This document shows positions 16,579 to 23,438 of a stretch of DNA of 37,901 nt, piece after piece (position 1 is the stretch's first letter; every line of letters starts with the position of its first letter). This stretch comes from Alcaligenaceae bacterium (GTDB taxonomy: Bacteria > Pseudomonadota > Gammaproteobacteria > Burkholderiales > Burkholderiaceae_B), in contig JAJUFT010000019.1 in NCBI GenBank assembly GCA_029263615.1, positions 1 to 37,901 of the forward strand, written 5' to 3'. Made by a program: the position numbers and the translations under genes. Below the pieces are notes generated by a model. It was not told where the DNA came from, did no database searches, and saw only the letters and a list, made by a program, of their open reading frames with translations.

Positions 16579-17844
16579 TCATTGGGTGGGCGCGCCCACC
16601 CAGTCAATGGGGGCCTGGCCCTGCGATTCGAGCCAGGCGTTGGCCTTGGAAAAATGCCCGCAGCCGATGAAGGGGCGTGGCGGCCGCAGGGCCGAGAGCG
16701 GCGAGGGATGGTTGGCCATCAGCAGCTTGCATGCAGTGCCATTGGCTTCGATGGCCGCTGCTTTGCTCTGGGCATGGCTGCCCCACAGCAGGAAGACGGT
16801 GGGCTGTGGCGAGCGTGCGACGGCATCGATGAGGGCATCGGTGACCTGTTCCCAGCCTTTGCGGGCGTGCGAGCCGGCGGCGCCCTGTTCCACGGTCAGG
16901 CTGGTGTTCAGGAGCAGCACTCCCTGGCGGGCCCAGTCGGAAAGGTCATTGCGGCGGCGCCGCGGACGGTCGGGAAATTCCTGGGCCAGTTCATTGAACA
17001 TGTTGCGCAGGCTGGGTGGCGCCGGCACCGTGTCCGGCACGGAGAAAGACAGGCCCTGTGCCTGTCCGGGCCCGTGGTAGGGGTCCTGGCCGAGGATGAC
17101 GACGCGCACGTCTTCCGGGGCCAGATCTTCCAGCGCCCGGAAAATGCGGGCGGGGAAGATGGTGGCACCCTCCTGCAGGCGTCGGCCAATGAAGTCGTCC
17201 AGTTTCGCGAGCGCCGCGCGGACGGGCGGGGTATCCAGTGCCGCCTGCCAGCCCGGATGCAGCGCTGCGAGTTGTTCGCCGGGCAGGGTGCGCAGGCGGT
17301 TGGCCGGGCCCGAGGTGTCCGGCTGGGTCGGCGCTGCAACGGCACTTCGGGTGGGGCGGCGGGGGGGCGACATCGGTTCGCTCCGGCCGAACTGGCGCTC
17401 CAGAGCCAGCTTCAGGGCCGCCACATATTCCCCCTGCAGCATGGAAACCAGTTCAAGGCGCTGTTGCCACTGCGCCAGCACGGCGTCGTCACGCGCGTGG
17501 CGCGCCGACCAGATGCTGTCCGGAAACCAGGGGTCGTTGCGCCAGCGCGGAATGACATGCCAGTGGATGTGCGGAACCCAGTTGCCCAGGGCCGCCAGAT
17601 TGACCTTGTCGGGCCCCAGAATGCGTCGCTGCACGGCTTCCACCAGAAAGACCGTCTGCATGAGGCGCTCCCGGTCCTGTGGGGAGAGGTCGGTCATTTC
17701 CGCGACATGATGATTCCAGATCACCCGGGTGAAGCCCGGCAGGTCGGGGTCGTCCACCGCAATGACACGCAGGTCGGCCTGGCGCCAGACGAGCTCGCCG
17801 CCGGGGGTACTGCACAGGGGGCAGGGAGTGGCCACGCTCGTCAT
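16579..17844 (-). CDS. ung: HIT-domain protein fused in frame to uracil-DNA glycosylase
   Basis: One 421-aa frame carries two complete domains. Residues 1-150 form a HIT-family nucleotide hydrolase/transferase with CPLC at 8-11 and the active-site motif HIHWHVIPR (His92, 94, 96). After a Pro/Arg/Ala-rich linker (about 154-180) comes a full family-1 uracil-DNA glycosylase, with GQDPYHGPGQAQG (catalytic Asp254), LLLNTSLTV and NHPSPLSA (His379). Ung removes uracil from DNA to start base excision repair. No stop separates the domains, but an internal ATG at 17373 preceded by GGAG could start Ung alone (264 aa). The first ATG overlaps the stop of the PPK2 gene (ATGA). Relatives usually have two genes, so a sequencing-level loss of a stop should be kept in mind. 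Confidence 0.88.
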   Translation of the reverse strand: MTSVATPCPLCSTPGGELVWRQADLRVIAVDDPDLPGFTRVIWNHHVAEMTDLSPQDRERLMQTVFLVEAVQRRILGPDKVNLAALGNWVPHIHWHVIPRWRNDPWFPDSIWSARHARDDAVLAQWQQRLELVSMLQGEYVAALKLALERQFGRSEPMSPPRRPTRSAVAAPTQPDTSGPANRLRTLPGEQLAALHPGWQAALDTPPVRAALAKLDDFIGRRLQEGATIFPARIFRALEDLAPEDVRVVILGQDPYHGPGQAQGLSFSVPDTVPAPPSLRNMFNELAQEFPDRPRRRRNDLSDWARQGVLLLNTSLTVEQGAAGSHARKGWEQVTDALIDAVARSPQPTVFLLWGSHAQSKAAAIEANGTACKLLMANHPSPLSALRPPRPFIGCGHFSKANAWLESQGQAPIDWVGAPTQ

Positions 17845-19331
17845 GCCAGCCTCTCGTCCAGTGCCTTGACCACGGTTTCGAGCACGGTGATGCGGGCATG
17901 GCGTTTGTCATTGGCGGACACCACATGCCAGGGGGCGTGCCGGGTGCTGGTGAGATCGATCATGTCGTTTGCGGCGCGCGTGTAGGCCGACCATTTCGCA
18001 CGGTTGCGCCAATCTTCCTCGGTGATCTTGAAGGACTTGAATGGCGAACGTTCGCGTGCCCTGAACCGTTCCAGCTGCACGTCTTTGGTGATGGCCAGCC
18101 AGAACTTGATCAGGAGAATGTTGTTTTCCGCCAGCTGTTGTTCGAACTGATTGATTTCCTCATAGGCGCGCTGCCATTCCGCCGGTTTGGCGAAGCGTTC
18201 CACCCTTTCGACCAGCACTCGCCCATACCAGGAACGGTCGAAGATGGTGATGTTCCCCGGCGCCGGCAGCGCCCGCCAGAAGCGCCACAAATACGGCCGG
18301 GCGCGTTCCTCGTCGGTGGGCGCAGAGATGGGCACCGCACAGAACTGACGCGCATCCAGGGCGTGGGTGATGCGGCGGATGGTGCTGCCCTTGCCCGCGG
18401 CGTCATTGCCTTCGAACAACAGCACCAGCTGCTGCCGCGCGAAGGCCTTGCTGCGCACCTGACGGGCCAGCCGGCCACGCCAGTGCGCCAGCTGATCGTC
18501 GTATTCGTTCTCGCTCAGGGACGCGGAATAGTCCACCCGTGACAGCGGGCGCCTGCCGCCTCGTGGCAGGGCGGGCCGGGCGGGCGTGCCCAAGCGGGCC
18601 GCGGACGGCATGGGCTCGCGCAGGGCAGACAGAATGGCCTGGCCCGTGGCGACGTTGCGCATGCGGTCATCGGCGCTGGGGATGACGGTCCAGGGCGCCT
18701 GCGGAGTGTCGGTAAGCGCCAGCATGTGAGCCGCCGCTTCCCGGATACGCTTGAAACTGCGCGCCACCAGATGGTCTTGCGGCTGGACCATCCAGGCGGT
18801 GTCCGGGTCGCTTTCCAGCTTCGCAATGCGACGCTTTTGCGCATCGCGCGACAGGTGGTACCAGAGCTTGAGCACTTGCACGCCGTCGCGCGAAATGAGG
18901 GCTTCGAAATCGCGGATGGACGCGGCCAGACGTTCGATGTCGGCCTGTTTCGGCGGTTTCTCGCTCAGAAGCTGCATCAGCGGGGCGTACCAGGAACCGA
19001 ACACGATGCCGGTGCGCCCTTTGGCCGGCAGGTGCTTCCAGTAACGCCAGAAAAGGGGGAACCGGGTTTCCTCGTCGGTGGGCGGGCCGAAGGCCAGGGT
19101 GCGGATGTGCCGGGAATCCATCCATTCATGGATGAGATTCACGGTGGCCCCCTTGCCGGCGCCATCGATGCCGGCCACGACGATCAGCAGGCTGCGTTGC
19201 GGGTTCTCCAGGCGAGCATACTGGGCTTTCAGCAGCTCGCTGCGCAGCTCGGTGATGAGGGGCCGCGCCTGTTCCTTGGAGATGTCCGGGTCGCGCTCCG
19301 CCTCTTCAAAGCGTGTCGTGTCCGGCGTCAT
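17841..19331 (-). CDS. pap: Polyphosphate:AMP phosphotransferase, two-domain PPK2
   Basis: A 496-aa protein with two PPK2 kinase-like domains in tandem. This class of PPK2 is known for phosphorylating AMP to ADP with polyphosphate. Walker A motifs are GIDGAGKG (54-61) and GNDAAGKG (308-315). Only the C-terminal domain keeps the Walker B/lid signature FDRSWYGR; the N-terminal domain reads FGSWYAP at the equivalent place, so the second domain is probably the catalytic one. The start at 19331 (MTPDTTRF) lies 7 bp below the trpC stop, and the stop overlaps the HIT-Ung start. It is thus embedded in the trp transcription unit without an evident metabolic link. Confidence 0.88.
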   Translation of the reverse strand: MTPDTTRFEEAERDPDISKEQARPLITELRSELLKAQYARLENPQRSLLIVVAGIDGAGKGATVNLIHEWMDSRHIRTLAFGPPTDEETRFPLFWRYWKHLPAKGRTGIVFGSWYAPLMQLLSEKPPKQADIERLAASIRDFEALISRDGVQVLKLWYHLSRDAQKRRIAKLESDPDTAWMVQPQDHLVARSFKRIREAAAHMLALTDTPQAPWTVIPSADDRMRNVATGQAILSALREPMPSAARLGTPARPALPRGGRRPLSRVDYSASLSENEYDDQLAHWRGRLARQVRSKAFARQQLVLLFEGNDAAGKGSTIRRITHALDARQFCAVPISAPTDEERARPYLWRFWRALPAPGNITIFDRSWYGRVLVERVERFAKPAEWQRAYEEINQFEQQLAENNILLIKFWLAITKDVQLERFRARERSPFKSFKITEEDWRNRAKWSAYTRAANDMIDLTSTRHAPWHVVSANDKRHARITVLETVVKALDERLA

Positions 19332-19338
19332 GCGTGCC

Positions 19339-20130
19339 TCAGGCGAAGAACATCTGCTGCAGGGCCACGCCCGGATCCGGCGCGCGCATGAAGGCCTCGC
19401 CCACCAGGAAGGCGTGGACCCCGTTGTCACGCATGAGCTTGACATCCTCGGCCGTGAGAATGCCACTTTCCGTCACCACCCGCTTGCCTTCGGGAATGAG
19501 GGGCAGCAGGTCGAGGGTGTTGTTCAGGGAGGTCTCGAAACTGCGCAGATTGCGATTGTTGATGCCCAGCAGCGTGGTCTGAAGTTCCAGCGCGACTTCC
19601 AGCTCGGCGCGGTCGTGGACTTCCACCAGCACGTCCATGCCCAGTTCGATGGCCAGGGCTTCGAACTCCTTCAGCTGCGTCGGGCTCAGCGCAGCGGCGA
19701 TGAGCAGGATGCAATCGGCGCCCAGGGCTCGGGAGGAAATAACCTGGTAGGGGTCGACAATGAAGTCCTTGCGCAGCACCGGCAGCGAGCAGGCGGCACG
19801 CGCCTGACGCAGGTAGTCGTAGCTGCCCTGGAAATACTGGACGTCGGTCAGCACGGACAGGCACGCCGCACCATGGGCCGCGTAACTGGCGGCGATCTCG
19901 GTGGGGTTGAAATTCTCGCGGATCACGCCTTTGGAAGGCGAGGCCTTCTTGATTTCGGCGATGACGCCGGGTTTGCCGCGGGCGATCTTGTCTTCAATCG
20001 CCCGGGCAAAGCCGCGCACATCTTTGCGGCTCCTGGCTTCGCGCAGCAGATCCGCTTCGCTGCGCATCTGGCGTGCGGTGGTGACTTCGACCTTCTTGGT
20101 TTCCAGGATCTTGGCGAGAATGTCGTTCAT
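19339..20130 (-). CDS. trpC: Indole-3-glycerol phosphate synthase
   Basis: A 263-aa monofunctional TrpC (no TrpF fusion), catalysing ring closure of CdRP to indole-3-glycerol phosphate. TIM-barrel motifs are present: [42 protein letters not shown] and TESGI, which supply the catalytic Lys, Glu and Asn residues. The ATG overlaps the trpD stop by 4 bp (ATGA at 20130-20127), so the two are coupled. The gap to the PPK2 gene is only 7 bp. Confidence 0.97.
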   Translation of the reverse strand: MNDILAKILETKKVEVTTARQMRSEADLLREARSRKDVRGFARAIEDKIARGKPGVIAEIKKASPSKGVIRENFNPTEIAASYAAHGAACLSVLTDVQYFQGSYDYLRQARAACSLPVLRKDFIVDPYQVISSRALGADCILLIAAALSPTQLKEFEALAIELGMDVLVEVHDRAELEVALELQTTLLGINNRNLRSFETSLNNTLDLLPLIPEGKRVVTESGILTAEDVKLMRDNGVHAFLVGEAFMRAPDPGVALQQMFFA

Positions 20131-21158
20131 GCGGACAGTTTCTCCGTGTAACTGCGGAATTCTTCAAGTTTGGCGCGTGCCGCGCCGTTCCGCATGCATT
20201 CATGGGCGAGCTGCAGGCCTTCTTCGATGGAGGCCGCCTTGTTGCCGGTGTAAATGGCCAGCCCGGCGTTCAGCGCAACGATATCACGGGCGGCGCCAGT
20301 GACGTTATCGAGTGCCTCCATCAGCAGGGCCGCCGACTCTTCACGGTTGGCGACCTTGATGCTGCGGTTCGACACCATGCTCATGCCGAAGTCCTCCGGG
20401 TGGATCTCATATTCGCGCACCTGCCCGTCCTTCAGTTCGCCAACCAGGGTGGCGGCTCCCAGCGAGCCTTCATCCATGCCGTCCTTGCCGTGGACGATCA
20501 GCACGTGACGGGCCCCCAGCCGTTGCAGGACGCGCACCTGGATGCCGACCAGGTCGGGGTGGAAGACGCCCATGAGCTGGTTGGCGGCATTGGCGGGGTT
20601 GGTCAGCGGGCCCAGGATGTTGAAGATGGTCCGCACCCCCAGTTCTTTGCGCACGGCAGCGATGTTCTTCATGGCACCGTGGTGGGCGGGGGCGAACATG
20701 AAGCCGATGCCGACCTGTTCGATGCATTCGGCCACCTGCTCGGGCGACAGATTGATGTTCACGCCCAGGGCCTCGAGCACGTCGGCGCTGCCGGACGAGG
20801 ACGAGGCGCTGCGGTTGCCATGCTTGGCGATCTTCACGCCAGCTGCTGCGGCGACGAACATGGCGGCGGTGGAAATGTTGAAGGTGTTGGATCCGTCTCC
20901 ACCGGTGCCGCACATGTCGAGCAGGTCGTCGGGGTTGCGCACGGGCACAGGCAGCGCGAATTCACGCATCACTTGGGCGGCCGCGGTGATCTCGCCGATG
21001 GTTTCCTTCTTCACGCGCAGGCCCATCAGTAGGGCGGCGGCCGAGGCGGGCGGAATTTCACCGCGCATGAGCTGCCGCATCAGGTGCAGCATCTCGTCAT
21101 GGAAGATTTCGCGGTGCTCGATGCAGCGGACCAGGGCTTCGGTAGTGGTGATCGTCAT
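20127..21158 (-). CDS. trpD: Anthranilate phosphoribosyltransferase
   Basis: A 343-aa enzyme transferring phosphoribose from PRPP to anthranilate. [15 protein letters not shown] is the PRPP-binding motif, and [31 protein letters not shown] and [11 protein letters not shown] are further family signatures. The start at 21158 (MTITTT) leaves 5 bp to the trpG stop; the longer open frame is the antisense-like shadow of trpG. TrpG is a separate protein here, not fused as in enteric bacteria. Confidence 0.96.
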   Translation of the reverse strand: MTITTTEALVRCIEHREIFHDEMLHLMRQLMRGEIPPASAAALLMGLRVKKETIGEITAAAQVMREFALPVPVRNPDDLLDMCGTGGDGSNTFNISTAAMFVAAAAGVKIAKHGNRSASSSSGSADVLEALGVNINLSPEQVAECIEQVGIGFMFAPAHHGAMKNIAAVRKELGVRTIFNILGPLTNPANAANQLMGVFHPDLVGIQVRVLQRLGARHVLIVHGKDGMDEGSLGAATLVGELKDGQVREYEIHPEDFGMSMVSNRSIKVANREESAALLMEALDNVTGAARDIVALNAGLAIYTGNKAASIEEGLQLAHECMRNGAARAKLEEFRSYTEKLSA

Positions 21159-21163
21159 GATGT

Positions 21164-21736
21164 TCAGGCTTGGATATTCAGAAAATTCTTGAGCAGGGCG
21201 TGACCGTGCTCGCTCAGCACCGACTCGGGGTGGAACTGCACCCCATAGACCGGCAGGGTCGTGTGGCGCAGCCCCATGATCTCGCCGTCGCCCGTTTCTG
21301 CCGTGACTTCCAGGCAGTCGGGCAAGGTGTCGCGGGCCACCGCCAGCGAGTGGTAGCGCGTGACGGTGAAGGGCGAAGGCAGGCCGGCGAAGACATCGGT
21401 GCCGCGGTGGGTGATGGGGGAGACCTTGCCGTGCATGATTTCGCGGGCGCGTACGACGTCGCCGCCATAGGCGGCGCCGATGGCCTGGTGGCCCAGGCAC
21501 ACGCCCAGGATCGGCACCTTGCCGGCGAAGTGCCGGATCACGTCCACGGAAATGCCGGCCTCGGCCGGGGTGCAGGGGCCCGGGGAAATGCAGATGCGGT
21601 CGGGCTGCAGGGCCTCGATTTCCTCAATGGTGATCTGGTCGTTGCGATGCGTGTGGACATCGGCACCCAGCTCGCCGAAGTACTGCACGAGGTTGTAGGT
21701 GAAGGAATCGTAGTTGTCGAGCATGAGGAGTTTCAT
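21164..21736 (-). CDS. trpG: Anthranilate synthase component II (glutamine amidotransferase)
   Basis: A 190-aa class I glutamine amidotransferase supplying ammonia to TrpE (or to PabB, as many bacterial TrpG proteins are shared). The catalytic triad is visible: Cys80 in [10 protein letters not shown] and the C-terminal His-x-Glu in QFHPES. The N-terminal [17 protein letters not shown] is diagnostic. Its Shine-Dalgarno GAGAGG overlaps the stop codon of a 29-codon ORF ending 12 nt upstream, so translation is probably coupled to that ORF. It heads trpG-trpD-trpC-pap-HIT/Ung and is separated from trpE by a divergent exporter gene. Confidence 0.96.
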   Translation of the reverse strand: MKLLMLDNYDSFTYNLVQYFGELGADVHTHRNDQITIEEIEALQPDRICISPGPCTPAEAGISVDVIRHFAGKVPILGVCLGHQAIGAAYGGDVVRAREIMHGKVSPITHRGTDVFAGLPSPFTVTRYHSLAVARDTLPDCLEVTAETGDGEIMGLRHTTLPVYGVQFHPESVLSEHGHALLKNFLNIQA

Positions 21737-21748
21737 GGCGCTGACCTC

Positions 21749-21838
21749 TCAGATGCAGGTGAGACACACGCCCATGCTCAAGCGCCCGGTATGGCGGGTG
21801 AACTGGGGGGAATTCAGAACGGGGGCTGGAATGTGCAT
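21749..21838 (-). CDS. 29-codon upstream ORF before trpG (no Trp, ends with CLTC)
   Basis: A short ORF starting MHIPAPVLNSPQF and ending MGVCLTCI, with a strong Shine-Dalgarno (AAGGAG, 8 nt before ATG). Its TGA is 12 nt before trpG and overlaps the trpG Shine-Dalgarno. It contains no tryptophan but has a C-terminal Cys-x-x-Cys. The Shine-Dalgarno can pair with a nearby CTCC (GGAG at 21850-21847 with CTCC at 21860-21857). I do not recognise the peptide. It could be a regulatory coupling ORF or a small protein; translation is inferred, not shown. Confidence 0.5.
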   Translation of the reverse strand: MHIPAPVLNSPQFTRHTGRLSMGVCLTCI

Positions 21839-21890
21839 CGGCAATTCTCCTTGGTTGGAGCCGCCGTGCCGGAGGGGAGTTGTGACCTGA

Positions 21891-21987
21891 CCTTGTCTAC
21901 CGGTACGGCGACAAGGTGCGGTTTGAGACCGCAGCAACATGCCGCTTCCTATTGGAAGCGCCACCACAGGGTTACGGTGAATGTTGC
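21891..21987 (-). ncRNA. Contiguous three-stem leader RNA of the trpGDC transcript
   Basis: Three stems lie back to back with no spacer. Stem A is GCAACAT (21987-21981) with ATGTTGC (21940-21934), enclosing a 7-bp hairpin CGCTTCC (21960-21954) with GGAAGCG (21949-21943). Stem B is TGCGGT (21933-21928) with ACCGCA (21922-21917). Stem C is CCTTGTC (21916-21910) with GACAAGG (21897-21891). No U-tract follows stem C. ACCGCA also occurs inside the leader peptide coding region, so alternative pairings with stem B are possible. The Trp codons of the leader ORF lie just before the enclosed hairpin. This resembles an attenuator but lacks an intrinsic terminator. Confidence 0.6.
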
Positions 21988-21999
21988 GGTACGGTTCAT
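21949..21999 (-). CDS. Second trp leader peptide (16 codons, tandem Trp), upstream of trpG
   Basis: The ORF reads MNRTATFTVTLWWRFQ and stops at TAG. The tandem TGG codons are at 21966-21961, and the stop codon falls in the loop of the adjacent hairpin. Tandem Trp codons in a short ORF in front of trp genes are the hallmark of ribosome-mediated attenuation. The weak point is the ribosome-binding site: no good Shine-Dalgarno precedes the ATG. The peptide is unrelated in sequence to the trpE leader peptide apart from its Trp-Trp-Arg. Confidence 0.65.
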   Translation of the reverse strand: MNRTATFTVTLWWRFQ

Positions 22000-22083
22000 G
22001 TTCGGCTGTAAAGCAAGCTGATCGAGCGGTTGCCGCGGCACGCCGATGCGTTCGGCATGTACGACGACCCATTGATGCTGGAG

Positions 22084-22112
22084 ATTCTATCATGCGCTGC
22101 GCCGCCTTGCGA
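22084..22112 (-). promoter_or_regulatory. Candidate promoter of the trpGDC unit
   Basis: On the minus strand, TAGAAT (22089-22084) has a 17-bp spacer to TCGCAA (22112-22107; three of six -35 matches). Transcription would start near 22078, about 80 nt before the 16-codon leader ORF. The 22000-22083 stretch holds no other recognisable feature. Confidence 0.4.
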
Positions 22113-22142
22113 TTGGTCAGCCGTTCGTCCGTGCCCTAGAAT
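22113..22142 (+). promoter_or_regulatory. Candidate promoter of the MFS exporter
   Basis: TTGGTC (22113-22118), an 18-bp spacer and TAGAAT (22137-22142) precede the exporter start by 26 bp. It lies back to back with the candidate trpG promoter. Confidence 0.5.
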
Positions 22143-22168
22143 CTCAATCTTGCAAGCGTGGTGAATTC

Positions 22169-23404
22169 ATGGACGACGACAGTCAGACGGACAAGGCAGT
22201 TTCCTCAACAGAGCACGGCGCAGGCGGCAATGGAGTGGGCACGACGCGCCGCTTCATCCTGATGCTTATCATCGTGGCGGCAGTGAGTCCGCTGGGCATC
22301 AACCTCTATCTGCCCTCCATGCCGGGAATGGCGGTATCGCTGGGGGTCGATTACGCGGCCATCCAGTTCACCCTGTCGGTTTACCTCGCCGCCGTGGCGC
22401 TGGGGCAACTGTTCATCGGCCCGATTTCCGACCGTTACGGGCGGCGCCCGATTCTGCTGGGCGGCCTCGTGCTGTTTGTCGTGGGCTCCGTCATCTGCAT
22501 GCTGGCCCCGAATATCGCCGTGCTGAATGTCGGGCGGGTCGTGCAGGCCCTCGGCGGGTGCGCGGGCATCACGCTGAGCCGCGCCATCGTGCGTGACCTT
22601 TACGACCGCACCCGTGCCGCGAGCATGATTGCCTATGTCACCATGGGCATGGCGGTGGCGCCCATGATTGCGCCCACCATCGGCGGGGTGCTGGAGGCCA
22701 TCCATGGGTGGCGGGCCTCCTTTGCTTTTCTGACGGCCTTCGGGCTGCTCACTCTGGTCACCGTGCAATTCCTGCTTCATGAGACCAATCCCTGGCGCGG
22801 CCAGGCCGGCAACAAGGCCCGCGACCTGGTCAGCGGCTATGGCAAGCTGGTGGGCGTGCCGGCCTTTTGGGGCTTTGCCCTGACGGCAGGCCTGACCTCG
22901 GCGTCCTTCTTCGCCTTCGTGGGTGGCGCAGCCCACGTGACCATCAACCTGATGGGGCGCACGCCGGTGGAATACGGCCTGTATTTCGGCCTGGTGTCGG
23001 TGGGCTATATGGCAGGCAATTTCTGCTCGGGCAAGTATGTTGCCGTGATGGGCCCCCTGCGCATGATACGCCTGGGGATCATCGTGGGCGGGGTGGCGGT
23101 GCTGCTGATGGCCCTCCTGTATGCGCTGAACGACATGGAGCCGGCCTTCATCTTCGTGCCCACCATGCTGCTGGGGCTGGGCAACGGACTGGTGATGCCC
23201 AGCTGCATCGCAGGCGCAGTGAGCGTGCGGCCCGAGAGCGCGGGCGCCGCCTCGGGGCTGGCGGGCAGCATGCAGATCGGACTCGGCGCCATTGCCACGC
23301 CGCTGGTGGCGGCACTGGTGGGCGTGTCGGGCTGGCCCATGATCATCGGAACCGGGGTCTGTATCCTGTTGAGCGTGTTCTCGCTCCTGCTGGTGCGGAA
23401 CTAG
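22169..23404 (+). CDS. MFS exporter, Bcr/CflA (DHA1) family
   Basis: A 411-aa inner-membrane transporter with 12 predicted helices. A hydrophilic N-terminal tail (about 27 residues) precedes TM1. The MFS motif A in the loop between TM2 and TM3, GPISDRYGRRPILLGG, is well preserved, and LYLPSMPGMA in TM1 with the later VGRVVQALGGCAGITLSRAIVRD matches Bcr/CflA drug-proton antiporters. The substrate is unknown. It is inserted on the plus strand between trpE and trpGDC and converges with trpE (34-bp gap containing a GGCCGGCC-rich palindrome). Export of an aromatic compound is conceivable but has no sequence support. Confidence 0.88.
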   Translation: MDDDSQTDKAVSSTEHGAGGNGVGTTRRFILMLIIVAAVSPLGINLYLPSMPGMAVSLGVDYAAIQFTLSVYLAAVALGQLFIGPISDRYGRRPILLGGLVLFVVGSVICMLAPNIAVLNVGRVVQALGGCAGITLSRAIVRDLYDRTRAASMIAYVTMGMAVAPMIAPTIGGVLEAIHGWRASFAFLTAFGLLTLVTVQFLLHETNPWRGQAGNKARDLVSGYGKLVGVPAFWGFALTAGLTSASFFAFVGGAAHVTINLMGRTPVEYGLYFGLVSVGYMAGNFCSGKYVAVMGPLRMIRLGIIVGGVAVLLMALLYALNDMEPAFIFVPTMLLGLGNGLVMPSCIAGAVSVRPESAGAASGLAGSMQIGLGAIATPLVAALVGVSGWPMIIGTGVCILLSVFSLLLVRN

Positions 23405-23438
23405 GCCGGCCGGGCCGGCCCCTCCGGGCGTTGCCGAT

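Noticed and set aside
16389-16607. 72-codon minus-strand frame in the rhlE leader region
   Set aside because: It overlaps the end of ung, lacks a Shine-Dalgarno sequence and any recognisable composition, and is better explained as leader sequence.
23404-23421. GGCCGGCC-rich palindrome between the exporter and trpE as an intrinsic terminator
   Set aside because: It can form a hairpin but has no T-tract on either strand, so I did not list it as a terminator.
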